Below the pieces are notes generated by a model. The model was not told the origin of the DNA. It did not search any database and saw only the letters and a program-made list of their open reading frames with translations. The translations under genes and the position numbers were made by a program. This document shows, in pieces, positions 1-6,379 of a stretch of 37,972 bases of DNA; position 1 is the first letter of the stretch; every line of letters starts with the position of its first letter. Source of the stretch: a virus; IMG/VR virus record IMGVR_UViG_3300046000_007017, positions 1-37,972 of that record; one strand, written 5' to 3'.

Positions 1-48
1 ATGCTGATCCACACGTTTACGATTATATCACCAAACAATGTCCTTCGA
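1..48. repeat. Terminal direct repeat, left copy (circular join)
   Basis: These 48 bases are identical to 37925-37972. A gene that starts at 37798 continues in frame through the repeat and on to the stop at 467. This is what an assembler produces at the ends of a circular or circularly permuted molecule, so one copy is redundant. A true short terminal repeat of the virion DNA is less likely because the repeat lies inside a coding sequence and no packaging signal is visible in it. Confidence 0.93.
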
Positions 49-467
49 TGACGCCGGGAATGCTGAACACGTTGGAGCGCATCGGACGCGGGCAGATCAT
101 CCCGGCGCTGGCGATGGACAATTCGCCTGGATCGCGGAAGTTGAAGAGCTTGCCGATTTCGCTTCAGCAACGATTCGAGACGGAACCAATCCCGCTCATC
201 GTCATGAGGAATGATGAGCCGGATGTTCTCCTAGTGAAGAGGGAGGACATGACCGCAGCGCAGGCCAACCAGGCGTTTCGTAATGGCAGGCTATCTACCG
301 AGGGTGAACAACGCGCTTGGATCGAGGACTACAAGATGAAGGCGCAAACGGCGAAACCAGCGGGATCGGAGGCAGCTTCATGGGAGATCCGCGGCAAGGT
401 GCTGGTCGTCGGCAACGTTCGATTCAGTCAGAAACAACTTCTCTCGTTCGCCGCACAAATGGCGTGA
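3..467 (+). CDS. Conserved phage protein of unknown function, C-terminal part (gene crosses the join)
   Basis: This is the 3' part of the gene that starts at 37798. Joining the two pieces at the 48-base overlap gives one 197-residue protein. The ATG at 48 is internal (residue 59), not the true start, because the upstream frame stays open through the join. The protein looks soluble, with no signal peptide or membrane segment. It has a helical N-terminus, a central motif ERIGRG, and a C-terminal stretch rich in beta-type residues (GKVLVVGNVRF). I recognise the overall pattern from other phage and prophage genomes but know no function. It is the last gene of the replication and repeat-protein run, before the non-coding block at 468-822. 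Confidence 0.75.
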   Translation, partial: ADPHVYDYITKQCPSMTPGMLNTLERIGRGQIIPALAMDNSPGSRKLKSLPISLQQRFETEPIPLIVMRNDEPDVLLVKREDMTAAQANQAFRNGRLSTEGEQRAWIEDYKMKAQTAKPAGSEAASWEIRGKVLVVGNVRFSQKQLLSFAAQMA

Positions 468-554
468 GGTCAATGGGATTCTCTGGAATAATTTTAAGCA
501 AAATCGTCAAGCGTAATGCAAGCACCAATATGACGGAGGGAGACGCAGGGGCAC

Positions 555-616
555 GAAGGGGGCAGGAAGGGGGCAGGAAGGGGGCAGGAAGGGGGCAGGA
601 AGGGGGCAGGAAGGGG
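555..616 (+). repeat. G-rich 11-bp tandem repeat, about five copies, quadruplex-capable
   Basis: The unit GAAGGGGGCAG repeats with exact 11-base spacing; the single C of each unit falls at 563, 574, 585, 596 and 607. Runs of four to five G separated by 6-nt spacers match the pattern for a G-quadruplex on the + strand. Copies are identical, suggesting recent expansion or active upkeep. An imperfect lead-in lies at 536-554. Confidence 0.9.
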
Positions 617-662
617 CCTACAAACCAATTTGGCGGGTTCTCTTTGAGAAGCGTCACAAATG

Positions 663-704
663 CTCCCCCTCCCCCCTTCCCGCTAGGCCTTTACCTCCCC
701 CCCC
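663..704 (-). repeat. C-rich tracts (G-runs on the minus strand)
   Basis: Runs of five, six and eight C lie at 665-669, 671-676 and 697-704, with a CCC at 679-681, so the minus strand carries four G-runs. This mirrors the G-rich repeat about 50 bases upstream. The two blocks could form alternative quadruplexes on opposite strands or pair with each other imperfectly. Confidence 0.7.
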
Positions 705-783
705 ATTAAGGAATCTTTTTAATGACAGGAGAGAGGCAGGTTTGGGGCGCGTGCCTTGACCGTGTGCGGAAAAAATTTTCAAC

Positions 784-813
784 TTGTAAACGCAACAAAA
801 ATCAAACTAGATC
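784..813 (+). promoter_or_regulatory. Possible promoter for the ParB / ABC-GNAT / terminase operon
   Basis: TTGTAA, an 18-base spacer and TAGATC end nine bases before the ATG at 823. Match to the sigma-70 consensus is weak (4/6 and 3/6). It is reported because the position fits and because the spacer carries an AATCAA motif also seen at the better promoters at 25079 and 28428. Confidence 0.3.
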
Positions 814-822
814 CAGCCAGAA

Positions 823-1359
823 ATGAAAATCGAACAAATCAAAACAGCCGATCTGATTCCGTATGCGCGAAATTCCCGAAGCCATTCCGAAGCCCAAGTC
901 GCGCAGATCGCAGGATCCATCCGCGAGTTTGGATTCACCAACCCCATCTTGATCGACGCCGACAATGGGATTATTGCCGGTCACGGTCGAGTCATGGCGG
1001 CGGGCAAGCTCGACATGGAAAAGGTGCCGTGCATCCGGCTGACGCACCTGACCGACACCCAGCGCCGGGCCTACATCATCGCCGACAATAAGCTCGCCCT
1101 GAATGCCGGGTGGGATGAGGAGATGCTTGGGCTTGAGTTGGCAGACTTGCGAGAATTGGATTTTAATTTTGATTTGCTTGGGTTTGATAATTCAGAAATG
1201 GAAGAACAGTTGAATCCAGAAAACAAAAAAACCACTGATGACATTAAAATCAATTCTTGTTTTGAAGTAATTGCAGAATGCGAGCATGAAGAAGAACAGC
1301 AAATGGTTTACAATATACTTACTGAAAAACAAATTAAATGCAGAATCTACACATTGTAA
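823..1359 (+). CDS. ParB/sulfiredoxin-like domain protein
   Basis: This 178-residue protein has the ParB/Srx fold signature: an N-terminal YARNSRSH stretch (14-21), a helix followed by FGFTNPILID (37-46), the core motif IIAGHGR (50-56) and the typical DNKLALNAGWD (88-98). The ParB N-terminal family includes partition NTPases, nucleases and parts of phage modification enzymes. There is no partition helix-turn-helix, so plasmid-type segregation is unlikely. The C-terminal 35 residues (FEVIAECEHEEEQQ onward) resemble a tail I associate with ParB proteins paired with ABC-GNAT fusions. The gene overlaps the next one by 22 bases, indicating coupling. Base composition changes from GC-rich to AT-rich near 1130, inside the gene, pointing to a recombination joint. 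Confidence 0.8.
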   Translation: MKIEQIKTADLIPYARNSRSHSEAQVAQIAGSIREFGFTNPILIDADNGIIAGHGRVMAAGKLDMEKVPCIRLTHLTDTQRRAYIIADNKLALNAGWDEEMLGLELADLRELDFNFDLLGFDNSEMEEQLNPENKKTTDDIKINSCFEVIAECEHEEEQQMVYNILTEKQIKCRIYTL

Positions 1360-2417
1360 GAGAAACAAAAATTGAAAAATCATTTCGAGTTTCTCAAATT
1401 TGCGGAATGTTTGATTTTGACCAAACAACAATTCGTGAAGAATGGAATTCAAATTTGCCTATAAATGAAAAAAAATGGGGAATTGGTTTAATAGTTGGTT
1501 CTTCAGGTTCCGGGAAAACAACTTTAGCTCGTGAAGCTTTCAAACATTTTAAATTTCACGAAGGTTATAAATGGGACTCAGCAAAATCGGTAGCTGACGG
1601 TTTTCCTGATGAATTTACCGTGAAGCAAATTATTTCCGCTTTTAATTCGGTTGGATTTAGTTCTCCTCCACATTGGTTAAAACCTTTTTTTCATTTAAGC
1701 AACGGTCAAAAATTTAGGGTTGAATTAGCTCGATGTATTTTAACCGAAAAAACCGGTGTGGTTTTTGATGAGTTTACATCAGTCGTTGATCGAGACGTTG
1801 CAAAAATAGGTTGCGCCGCTATTTCAAAATTTATCAGAAGGAATGAAAGCCCTCCGTTCGTCGCGGTTTCTTGTCATTATGACATCATTGACTGGCTTGA
1901 TCCAGATTGGGTGTTTGATGTCAACTTGCAGCGATTTGAATGGAGGGAGCGAAGGCGATTCCCTAAAATCATCATCAACATTGAAAAAACAGATAGAAAA
2001 ACATGGGACCTATTTAGGAAATATCACTATTTAGATCATAATTTAAGCAATGCTGCTCAATGCTATTTAGCAACTTGGGAAGAAAAGCCAGTTGGTTTTT
2101 GTTCCGTAATTCATTTTCCTCATCCAAGTTCTAGAGTTTTGAAAAGAGAACATCGCACCGTGGTGCTTCCGGATTTTCAAGGAATTGGAATTGGAAATCG
2201 TTTATCTGAATTTGTGGCTAAAGTTTACATAAAGCTTGGATATCGCTTTATAAGCACAACTTCTGCGCCCAGTATGATTAAATATCGTAGCAATTCAAAA
2301 AATTGGAAATGTCATCGTTTTGGCAGAGTTGCAATGCCAAAAACGGGCATTCAAAGCAAAGACAAATCTATATCCATAAAAAGAATCACGGGAGGATTTG
2401 AATACGTCGGACCATGA
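1338..2417 (+). CDS. ABC-type ATPase fused to GNAT acyltransferase (COG2401-like), candidate DNA modification enzyme
   Basis: Residues 1-205 form an ABC ATPase: Walker A GSSGSGKTT (54-62), signature LSNGQ (120-124), Walker B VVFDEF (141-146) with E145, and H-loop His180. There are no membrane segments, so it is not a transporter subunit. Residues 210-359 form a GNAT-like domain: HYLDH (230-234), RTVVLPDF (273-280) and acyl-CoA loop QGIGIG (281-286). This order matches the family described as ABC-type ATPase fused to a predicted acetyltransferase (COG2401, from memory). The GNAT half resembles the fold of Mu Mom, so a role in modifying phage DNA together with the ParB-like partner is my inference. 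The gene is markedly AT-rich compared with the terminase genes it abuts (overlap 2414-2417). Confidence 0.82.
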   Translation: MQNLHIVRETKIEKSFRVSQICGMFDFDQTTIREEWNSNLPINEKKWGIGLIVGSSGSGKTTLAREAFKHFKFHEGYKWDSAKSVADGFPDEFTVKQIISAFNSVGFSSPPHWLKPFFHLSNGQKFRVELARCILTEKTGVVFDEFTSVVDRDVAKIGCAAISKFIRRNESPPFVAVSCHYDIIDWLDPDWVFDVNLQRFEWRERRRFPKIIINIEKTDRKTWDLFRKYHYLDHNLSNAAQCYLATWEEKPVGFCSVIHFPHPSSRVLKREHRTVVLPDFQGIGIGNRLSEFVAKVYIKLGYRFISTTSAPSMIKYRSNSKNWKCHRFGRVAMPKTGIQSKDKSISIKRITGGFEYVGP

Positions 2418-3013
2418 GCGCAAAGAAAGAACCAGATCGTCAACACGGAATTTCTGCCGACATAGCGGAAAAGATCCGCAACGCCAACCTCGCCAACCTT
2501 ATCAAAAAGGTGAAGAGCGGCAAGACACTGACAGCGGCAGAAATAAAGTTGATCGACGAAGCTGAAAGCCAAACGGTAAGAAAAACATCCGCCACGCCAA
2601 AAATACCGGATATTGCGCAGTCAATGTCACAGGCAGCATCCATCTGGGGCATCCCCAAAAACATCCTGCGGGTCGCGAAGGCGTCGGGCTGCCCGGCGTT
2701 TGTCGAGCACAGGATCCACCGGGATGCGCTCCTGAAATGGCTGGATGAAAACCCGGACACCGCGACGAAGGGCGAAACCATTTCCGACGCCTCCGAGCTG
2801 AAGCGGCAAAAGTTGCAAGCCGAGGTGGAGTTGCTCCGCGTCAAAATCGACATGCAAAAGCGCACGCTGATATCGATGGACGAAGCTCGCTTCGAGTGGT
2901 CCCGATCCTTGGCTATTGGTCAGGAGGAGGCAAAGAACCTCATGGAGTCAGACGTTTATCGAGTGTTCTGCGAGCGGTGGAAATCGCGATGCGGGGAGGT
3001 TCTTCCGACATGA
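2414..3013 (+). CDS. Terminase small subunit (Nu1-like)
   Basis: At 199 residues it precedes the large terminase by an ATGA overlap. Residues 68-111 look like an excisionase-type winged helix-turn-helix (AQSMSQAASIWGIPK, then HRIHRDALLKWL), the DNA-recognition module of lambda Nu1-type subunits. Residues 127-152 (ELKRQKLQAEVELL) form a coiled helix for self-association, as is usual for the family. Its job would be to recognise the packaging site and recruit the large subunit. The first 60 residues are charged and not recognised. The start ATG at 2414 overlaps the preceding stop. Confidence 0.78.
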   Translation: MSAKKEPDRQHGISADIAEKIRNANLANLIKKVKSGKTLTAAEIKLIDEAESQTVRKTSATPKIPDIAQSMSQAASIWGIPKNILRVAKASGCPAFVEHRIHRDALLKWLDENPDTATKGETISDASELKRQKLQAEVELLRVKIDMQKRTLISMDEARFEWSRSLAIGQEEAKNLMESDVYRVFCERWKSRCGEVLPT

Positions 3014-4863
3014 CCCCGCGCCAAATCCTCGCTGACCTCATCGTCATTCCACACTCCGGCGATCTTGTCGAGTGGGCGGATGGCAAGCTGAAGCTGCCCT
3101 ATTCAGTCCGCTATCCAGTTTTCATGGCCGGGGAATCGCCGTGGCTGCTCGAGCCGATGCGAGCCATGTCAGACCCGAAAATTCGGCGCGTGGACTTTCG
3201 CGCTCCCGCAGGCGCCGCCAAGTCGCTCGTGGGCGAAATCCACATCGCGCATTCAATCGTTGAGACGCACGGCCTTTACTATTACGTATGGCAATCCGAT
3301 GACGACGCGAAGGACGCGATGGAAGATCGGATCATGCCGATGATCGAGGCCAACGATTTCCTTTCGCAGCGATTGCCAGCCGACAAAGACAAGGTGCGCA
3401 GGCAGAAAATTGTTTTCCCCGGGCTGTCATTCTATTGCATTTCGGCGAAACCATCGAAGGCAAACTCAAAGCGAGTCAAAACCCTCGTCATGGAGGAACC
3501 TCACCTTTACGATCCGGGCATGATGAAAGCATTTGAGGACCGCGTGACCGGCGTGAAAGGTTACAAAATCCTGACGCTATCCACCGGCTCGGTCCTTGAG
3601 GATGAATCAGACCTCGCGTATTGCGACGGATCATGCGAGGAGTGGCAGGTTCCGTGTCCGCACTGTCATCAGTTCCAGACCATGACCGATGCACGGGACC
3701 GCCTGCGCGCGCAAATCGATGGTGAGACACTGAGCGAAAGCGGCGAATACGATTGGAAGAAGCTCGCGGCAACCGTTCGTTACAACTGCGAGCACTGCGG
3801 GCTGGACTGGCCAACGGATCGGAAGTTCCGGCACGAGCAATCCAAGCTCGGCCGCTACATCGCGACAAACCCCAATGCATCGGAAGACCATCGGAGCTTC
3901 CACCTTGAGGCGGTTTCTATCCACTACGATGGATTTGAACTAGCGACGACGCTTATAAAAAAGCTGAAAGCCGTGGCCGCTTACAAACGGGGCGCAATTC
4001 AGCCGTTCATGAACTACATGCAGAAAACGCGGGCGATGGCGTGGGATGAATCACCAACATCGAGCGACGACGCCGCCGCCTTTGACCGCATGAAGGGTGA
4101 ATATTTCAAAAAAGATCCGCACGAATTCGAGATTGCCCGGTTCCTGACGATCGACAACCAAGCCGGAAAAGCAAGCCAAGGACAAGGCGCGCACCGATGG
4201 TTCGTCTGCCGGTCACTCGGGCCGACGGAATGCAGGCTAGTCGACGAAGGCCGGATTACATCATGGGAGGAACTGGAAGAGAAACGGATCGAACTGGGCG
4301 TGGAACCCGGGCGCACTCTCGTTGACATCGCCTTTGATACCGTGGCGGTGCAAGCCGTCTGCGTCCGCTATGGCTGGCAAGGCCTATGGGGAGACAGCAC
4401 GGGCAAAAAGTCATTTCCTCATCACGAAACGGTCATGATTCAAAACCAGCCGCAGCGAGTGGTTCGACACTATCCGTTTTCGTCCGTTAACATCGGTCAC
4501 GTCGGGATCGGCAAGTCCGGCGTTCGCAGGCAGGCGCGCTACTTCTTCTGGTGCCAACATCCGATCAAAAACATGTGGCATCGTCTTAAATCCGGCATGA
4601 CCCCACTTTACCGGTGGACCGTGGCGCAGGACGTGAGCGACGAATACAAAGCGCAAACGAACGTCGAGTTCAAGAAAATGCAGACCGACAGGAACGGCAA
4701 AAAGTCGTGGCAATGGTTCACGCAATCGAAGAAGGACAATCACCTAACGGACTGCGATCAAATGTGCCTCGTCGGCGCTCTCATGGATTCAAGGCTGCGG
4801 GAAATCCTCTGGAGCGGTGGCGGCGAAGAAACGCCGGTGACCGAGGTCCAAGAAACGAAATGA
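3010..4863 (+). CDS. Terminase large subunit, GpA family
   Basis: The packaging motor ATPase and nuclease, 617 residues from the ATG at 3010. The frame stays open further upstream to 2896, but that part only overlaps the small-subunit gene; the ATGA overlap at 3010-3013 and the family-like N-terminus support the later start. Visible features: deviant Walker A APAGAAKS (65-72), Walker B LVMEE (159-163), a zinc-binding pair CPHC (216-219) and CEHC (260-263), and a C-terminal RNase H-like nuclease region with acidic motifs FLTIDNQ, LVDIAFD and LTDCDQ. This matches the lambda gpA type (PF05876), which usually cuts at cohesive or defined sites. It acts at the portal during DNA packaging. Confidence 0.95.
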   Translation: MTPRQILADLIVIPHSGDLVEWADGKLKLPYSVRYPVFMAGESPWLLEPMRAMSDPKIRRVDFRAPAGAAKSLVGEIHIAHSIVETHGLYYYVWQSDDDAKDAMEDRIMPMIEANDFLSQRLPADKDKVRRQKIVFPGLSFYCISAKPSKANSKRVKTLVMEEPHLYDPGMMKAFEDRVTGVKGYKILTLSTGSVLEDESDLAYCDGSCEEWQVPCPHCHQFQTMTDARDRLRAQIDGETLSESGEYDWKKLAATVRYNCEHCGLDWPTDRKFRHEQSKLGRYIATNPNASEDHRSFHLEAVSIHYDGFELATTLIKKLKAVAAYKRGAIQPFMNYMQKTRAMAWDESPTSSDDAAAFDRMKGEYFKKDPHEFEIARFLTIDNQAGKASQGQGAHRWFVCRSLGPTECRLVDEGRITSWEELEEKRIELGVEPGRTLVDIAFDTVAVQAVCVRYGWQGLWGDSTGKKSFPHHETVMIQNQPQRVVRHYPFSSVNIGHVGIGKSGVRRQARYFFWCQHPIKNMWHRLKSGMTPLYRWTVAQDVSDEYKAQTNVEFKKMQTDRNGKKSWQWFTQSKKDNHLTDCDQMCLVGALMDSRLREILWSGGGEETPVTEVQETK

Positions 4864-4867
4864 AGAG

Positions 4868-4940
4868 TTGCGGGAGCCGGACTCGAACCGGCGACCTCCT
4901 GATTATGAGTCAGACGTTCTACCAACTGAACTATCCCGCG
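4868..4940 (-). tRNA. tRNA with CAT anticodon (Met, possibly initiator-like)
   Basis: The minus strand folds into a full 73-nt cloverleaf: D-stem GTTC/GAAC, anticodon loop CTCATAA (anticodon CAT at 4907-4905), T-stem GCCGG/CCGGC with loop TTCGAGT, and acceptor pairs 2-71 to 7-66. The first acceptor pair is C1-A72, unpaired, which in bacteria marks initiator tRNA. The three G-C pairs that initiators carry in the anticodon stem are absent. CCA is not encoded. The gene lies five bases downstream of the stop of the reverse-strand protein gene, so the two are probably co-transcribed. A lysidine-type Ile tRNA is an alternative reading of CAT. Confidence 0.92.
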
Positions 4941-4945
4941 ATTGA

Positions 4946-5932
4946 TTAGAAAATGACCCGCGCATCCATCTTTGCATTCGTCGTGTTCGCATTCGTGACG
5001 ATCACGAACCGGATGAACTCGTGCAAATCGGCAAGCGTGACGAGGGTTAGCGTGTTCGCTGTTAGCGTGGCCGTTCCCTCGGTGGTATCCGTAAAGTTTA
5101 CCAAATCCGTCGTGGATTGGATTTTGTAGGTGATCGTCTTATCGGAAAAAAGCCGGAGCATGCACTTATCGCCGCCGATGGCAACCGAGGGACTGGTGCC
5201 GGTCATGAGCGCCGGGAGAGTATCAGTCAGATGATCCTCGGTCGAGAAGGTCAGGGGATTTGCCGAGCTGGTAATACCTGCCGCGAATGAGAACAGCGCC
5301 AGGCCGTCGATTCCGCCGAGAGGCACCCGCTTTGCAAAGTTCGATGCTGACTCAGTAAAGGTCCACTCAAGCTGCCGGTCGCAAGCGATCCTGTCCGTCG
5401 TCGTGACAACCGAAGTGGAAACCGTCGCCAACAGGTAGGGATTCGCGAGCGTTCCGGCAAAGTATTCAGTTCCCGGAGTTCCATCGGCATTCAGCGCCGC
5501 TTTGAGATTTGCCGCGCAATCCGCGACCGACGCGCCAATTTTCACATCGTAGGCAGCGGCTAAGGTGTTTTTAAATCTATACGCCTGAGTGGATCCGACA
5601 AGGCCGAGGGTCAGCGTGGCACCATCCGCCGGGATGACGTCCACCCGGATGTCGCCGATTGCGGCAGTGCCCGACGCGAACGCGGTGACCGATCCTGCGG
5701 GAGCGGAAGCAAGAATCGCCTGCGTGATGGCAGTAAACGAGGCGCTGGTCTGCACCTCGATTTTGCCGGTCAAGGTCTTTGCGGATGAACCGGGAGCGGC
5801 GCTGATCGTGCCGAAGACGGTGGCACTCATCGTGTCGGCCGTCGAGGTCGAGCGCAAGACGATGGGCGTGGCGGAGACAGGCTGGGAAGCGAGCTGATTT
5901 GTGGCGACTGTCGTAAAAATGACGTTGGACAT
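4946..5932 (-). CDS. Virion-like beta-rich protein on the reverse strand, function unknown
   Basis: This 328-residue protein is the only convincing minus-strand protein gene. It is rich in Thr, Ser, Ala and Val, with few charged residues and no signal peptide, as in phage surface proteins. Segments such as LTLGLVGSTQAYRFKNT and DVKIGASVADCAANLKAALN (positions roughly 105-150) resemble repeats I know from phage head-fibre and tail proteins. The C-terminal part (TYKIQSTTDLVNFT) looks like a beta-sandwich. It lies between the terminase and head-joining genes with its own promoter at 5939-5966 and a tRNA behind it. I infer an independently expressed accessory virion gene. An adhesin or decoration role is possible but not shown. 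Confidence 0.75.
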   Translation of the reverse strand: MSNVIFTTVATNQLASQPVSATPIVLRSTSTADTMSATVFGTISAAPGSSAKTLTGKIEVQTSASFTAITQAILASAPAGSVTAFASGTAAIGDIRVDVIPADGATLTLGLVGSTQAYRFKNTLAAAYDVKIGASVADCAANLKAALNADGTPGTEYFAGTLANPYLLATVSTSVVTTTDRIACDRQLEWTFTESASNFAKRVPLGGIDGLALFSFAAGITSSANPLTFSTEDHLTDTLPALMTGTSPSVAIGGDKCMLRLFSDKTITYKIQSTTDLVNFTDTTEGTATLTANTLTLVTLADLHEFIRFVIVTNANTTNAKMDARVIF

Positions 5933-5938
5933 GCCCGA

Positions 5939-5966
5939 GACATAGCGAAAAAAAAATAGCTTTCAA
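5939..5966 (-). promoter_or_regulatory. Promoter of the reverse-strand cassette, predicted leaderless
   Basis: On the minus strand TTGAAA (5966-5961), a 16-base T-rich spacer and TATGTC (5944-5939) stand six bases before the ATG (5932-5930). Transcription would begin at or next to the start codon, leaving no room for a ribosome binding site. The same geometry is seen at 28428-28456, 27950-27977 and 29669-29696. Confidence 0.5.
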
Positions 5967-6041
5967 GTGAAATTAACTCTTGCCAAGAATCTTGGGCTAG
6001 GCTAATTGTCCCGCATGTGGGGCTACCCAAACGATTCGGAA

Positions 6042-6087
6042 GAACGGTTCTTCTGTCAGAATTTCATTTCTGACGGAGGAGCCGTTT
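6042..6087 (+). terminator. Long RNA hairpin between the reverse cassette and the head genes
   Basis: Arms 6043-6061 and 6068-6086 pair over 19 positions with a 6-nt loop. Sixteen are Watson-Crick pairs and three are U-G wobbles (6048/6081, 6051/6078, 6054/6075), with a fourth wobble at 6042/6087. The wobbles pair only in + strand RNA, so the structure is meant for rightward transcripts. A U-rich stretch TTTCCTTTTC follows, so it may be an intrinsic terminator. The 3' arm also buries GGAGGAG (6075-6081), a strong anti-16S sequence that is too far from the ATG at 6119 to serve it. Confidence 0.7.
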
Positions 6088-6118
6088 CCTTTTCGCTCTT
6101 GTCGAGAGGCTGCTTTTA

Positions 6119-6379
6119 ATGGCAGACATTAACGCGCTGGTCGGGCTGGAATCTGCCGACCTCATCGAAATCCGGGACGCCTGCAAGGCCGCCATTGTGG
6201 CTGGTGCCGTTCGCGGGATTTCATACACCATCGCGGGCCGGTCGTTCTCATTCCCGTCCCTAGCGGACTGCCAAAGCACGCTCGCCGCCGCTGTTTATGC
6301 CCTCGGGATTTTGAATGGCACTAGGTCCACTAACGTGCGGGCCAATTTTAACCCTAGCGTTGGGAGGGGCACGCGATGA
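6119..6379 (+). CDS. gpW-like head-tail joining protein
   Basis: 86 residues. A short helical protein lies between terminase and portal in lambda-type gene order, the place of gpW. It has an N-terminal helix (DLIEIRDACKAAIVAGA), a beta hairpin (GISYTIAGRSFSFPS) and a second helix (DCQSTLAAAVYALG), matching the helix-hairpin-helix layout of gpW-like proteins. A purine-rich GAGAGG about nine bases before the ATG is a usable ribosome binding site. The stop overlaps the portal start (ATGA at 6376-6379). In the particle it would sit at the bottom of the portal channel. Confidence 0.6.
   Translation: MADINALVGLESADLIEIRDACKAAIVAGAVRGISYTIAGRSFSFPSLADCQSTLAAAVYALGILNGTRSTNVRANFNPSVGRGTR

Larger units (their letters stand above)
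468..822. other. Non-coding block ahead of the terminase operon
   Basis: This 355-bp stretch has no convincing gene; its open frames are low-complexity Gly/Arg- or Pro-rich readings of the G and C tracts. It holds a tandem G-rich repeat (555-616), C-rich tracts (663-704) and a weak promoter-like sequence (784-813). Blocks just upstream of terminase genes often carry the packaging site (cos or pac), and it is the only gene-free stretch over 300 bases in the genome. Its role here is inferred from position only. Confidence 0.7.

Noticed and set aside
317-709. Open frames over the G/C-rich tracts (Gly/Arg- or Pro-rich proteins on both strands)
   Set aside because: They simply translate the 11-bp repeat and C-runs, overlap the end of a real gene and have no usable start context.
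823-1359. Plasmid-type ParB partition protein
   Set aside because: No ParA partner, no helix-turn-helix or dimer domain; the context is a modification-type ABC-GNAT partner.
2896-3009. Longer N-terminus for the large terminase
   Set aside because: This part overlaps the small-subunit gene in another frame; the ATG at 3010 has the ATGA overlap and family-like start.
4868-4940. tRNA as a phage attachment site (attP)
   Set aside because: The gene is a complete cloverleaf, co-oriented with a protein gene, and no integrase is present.
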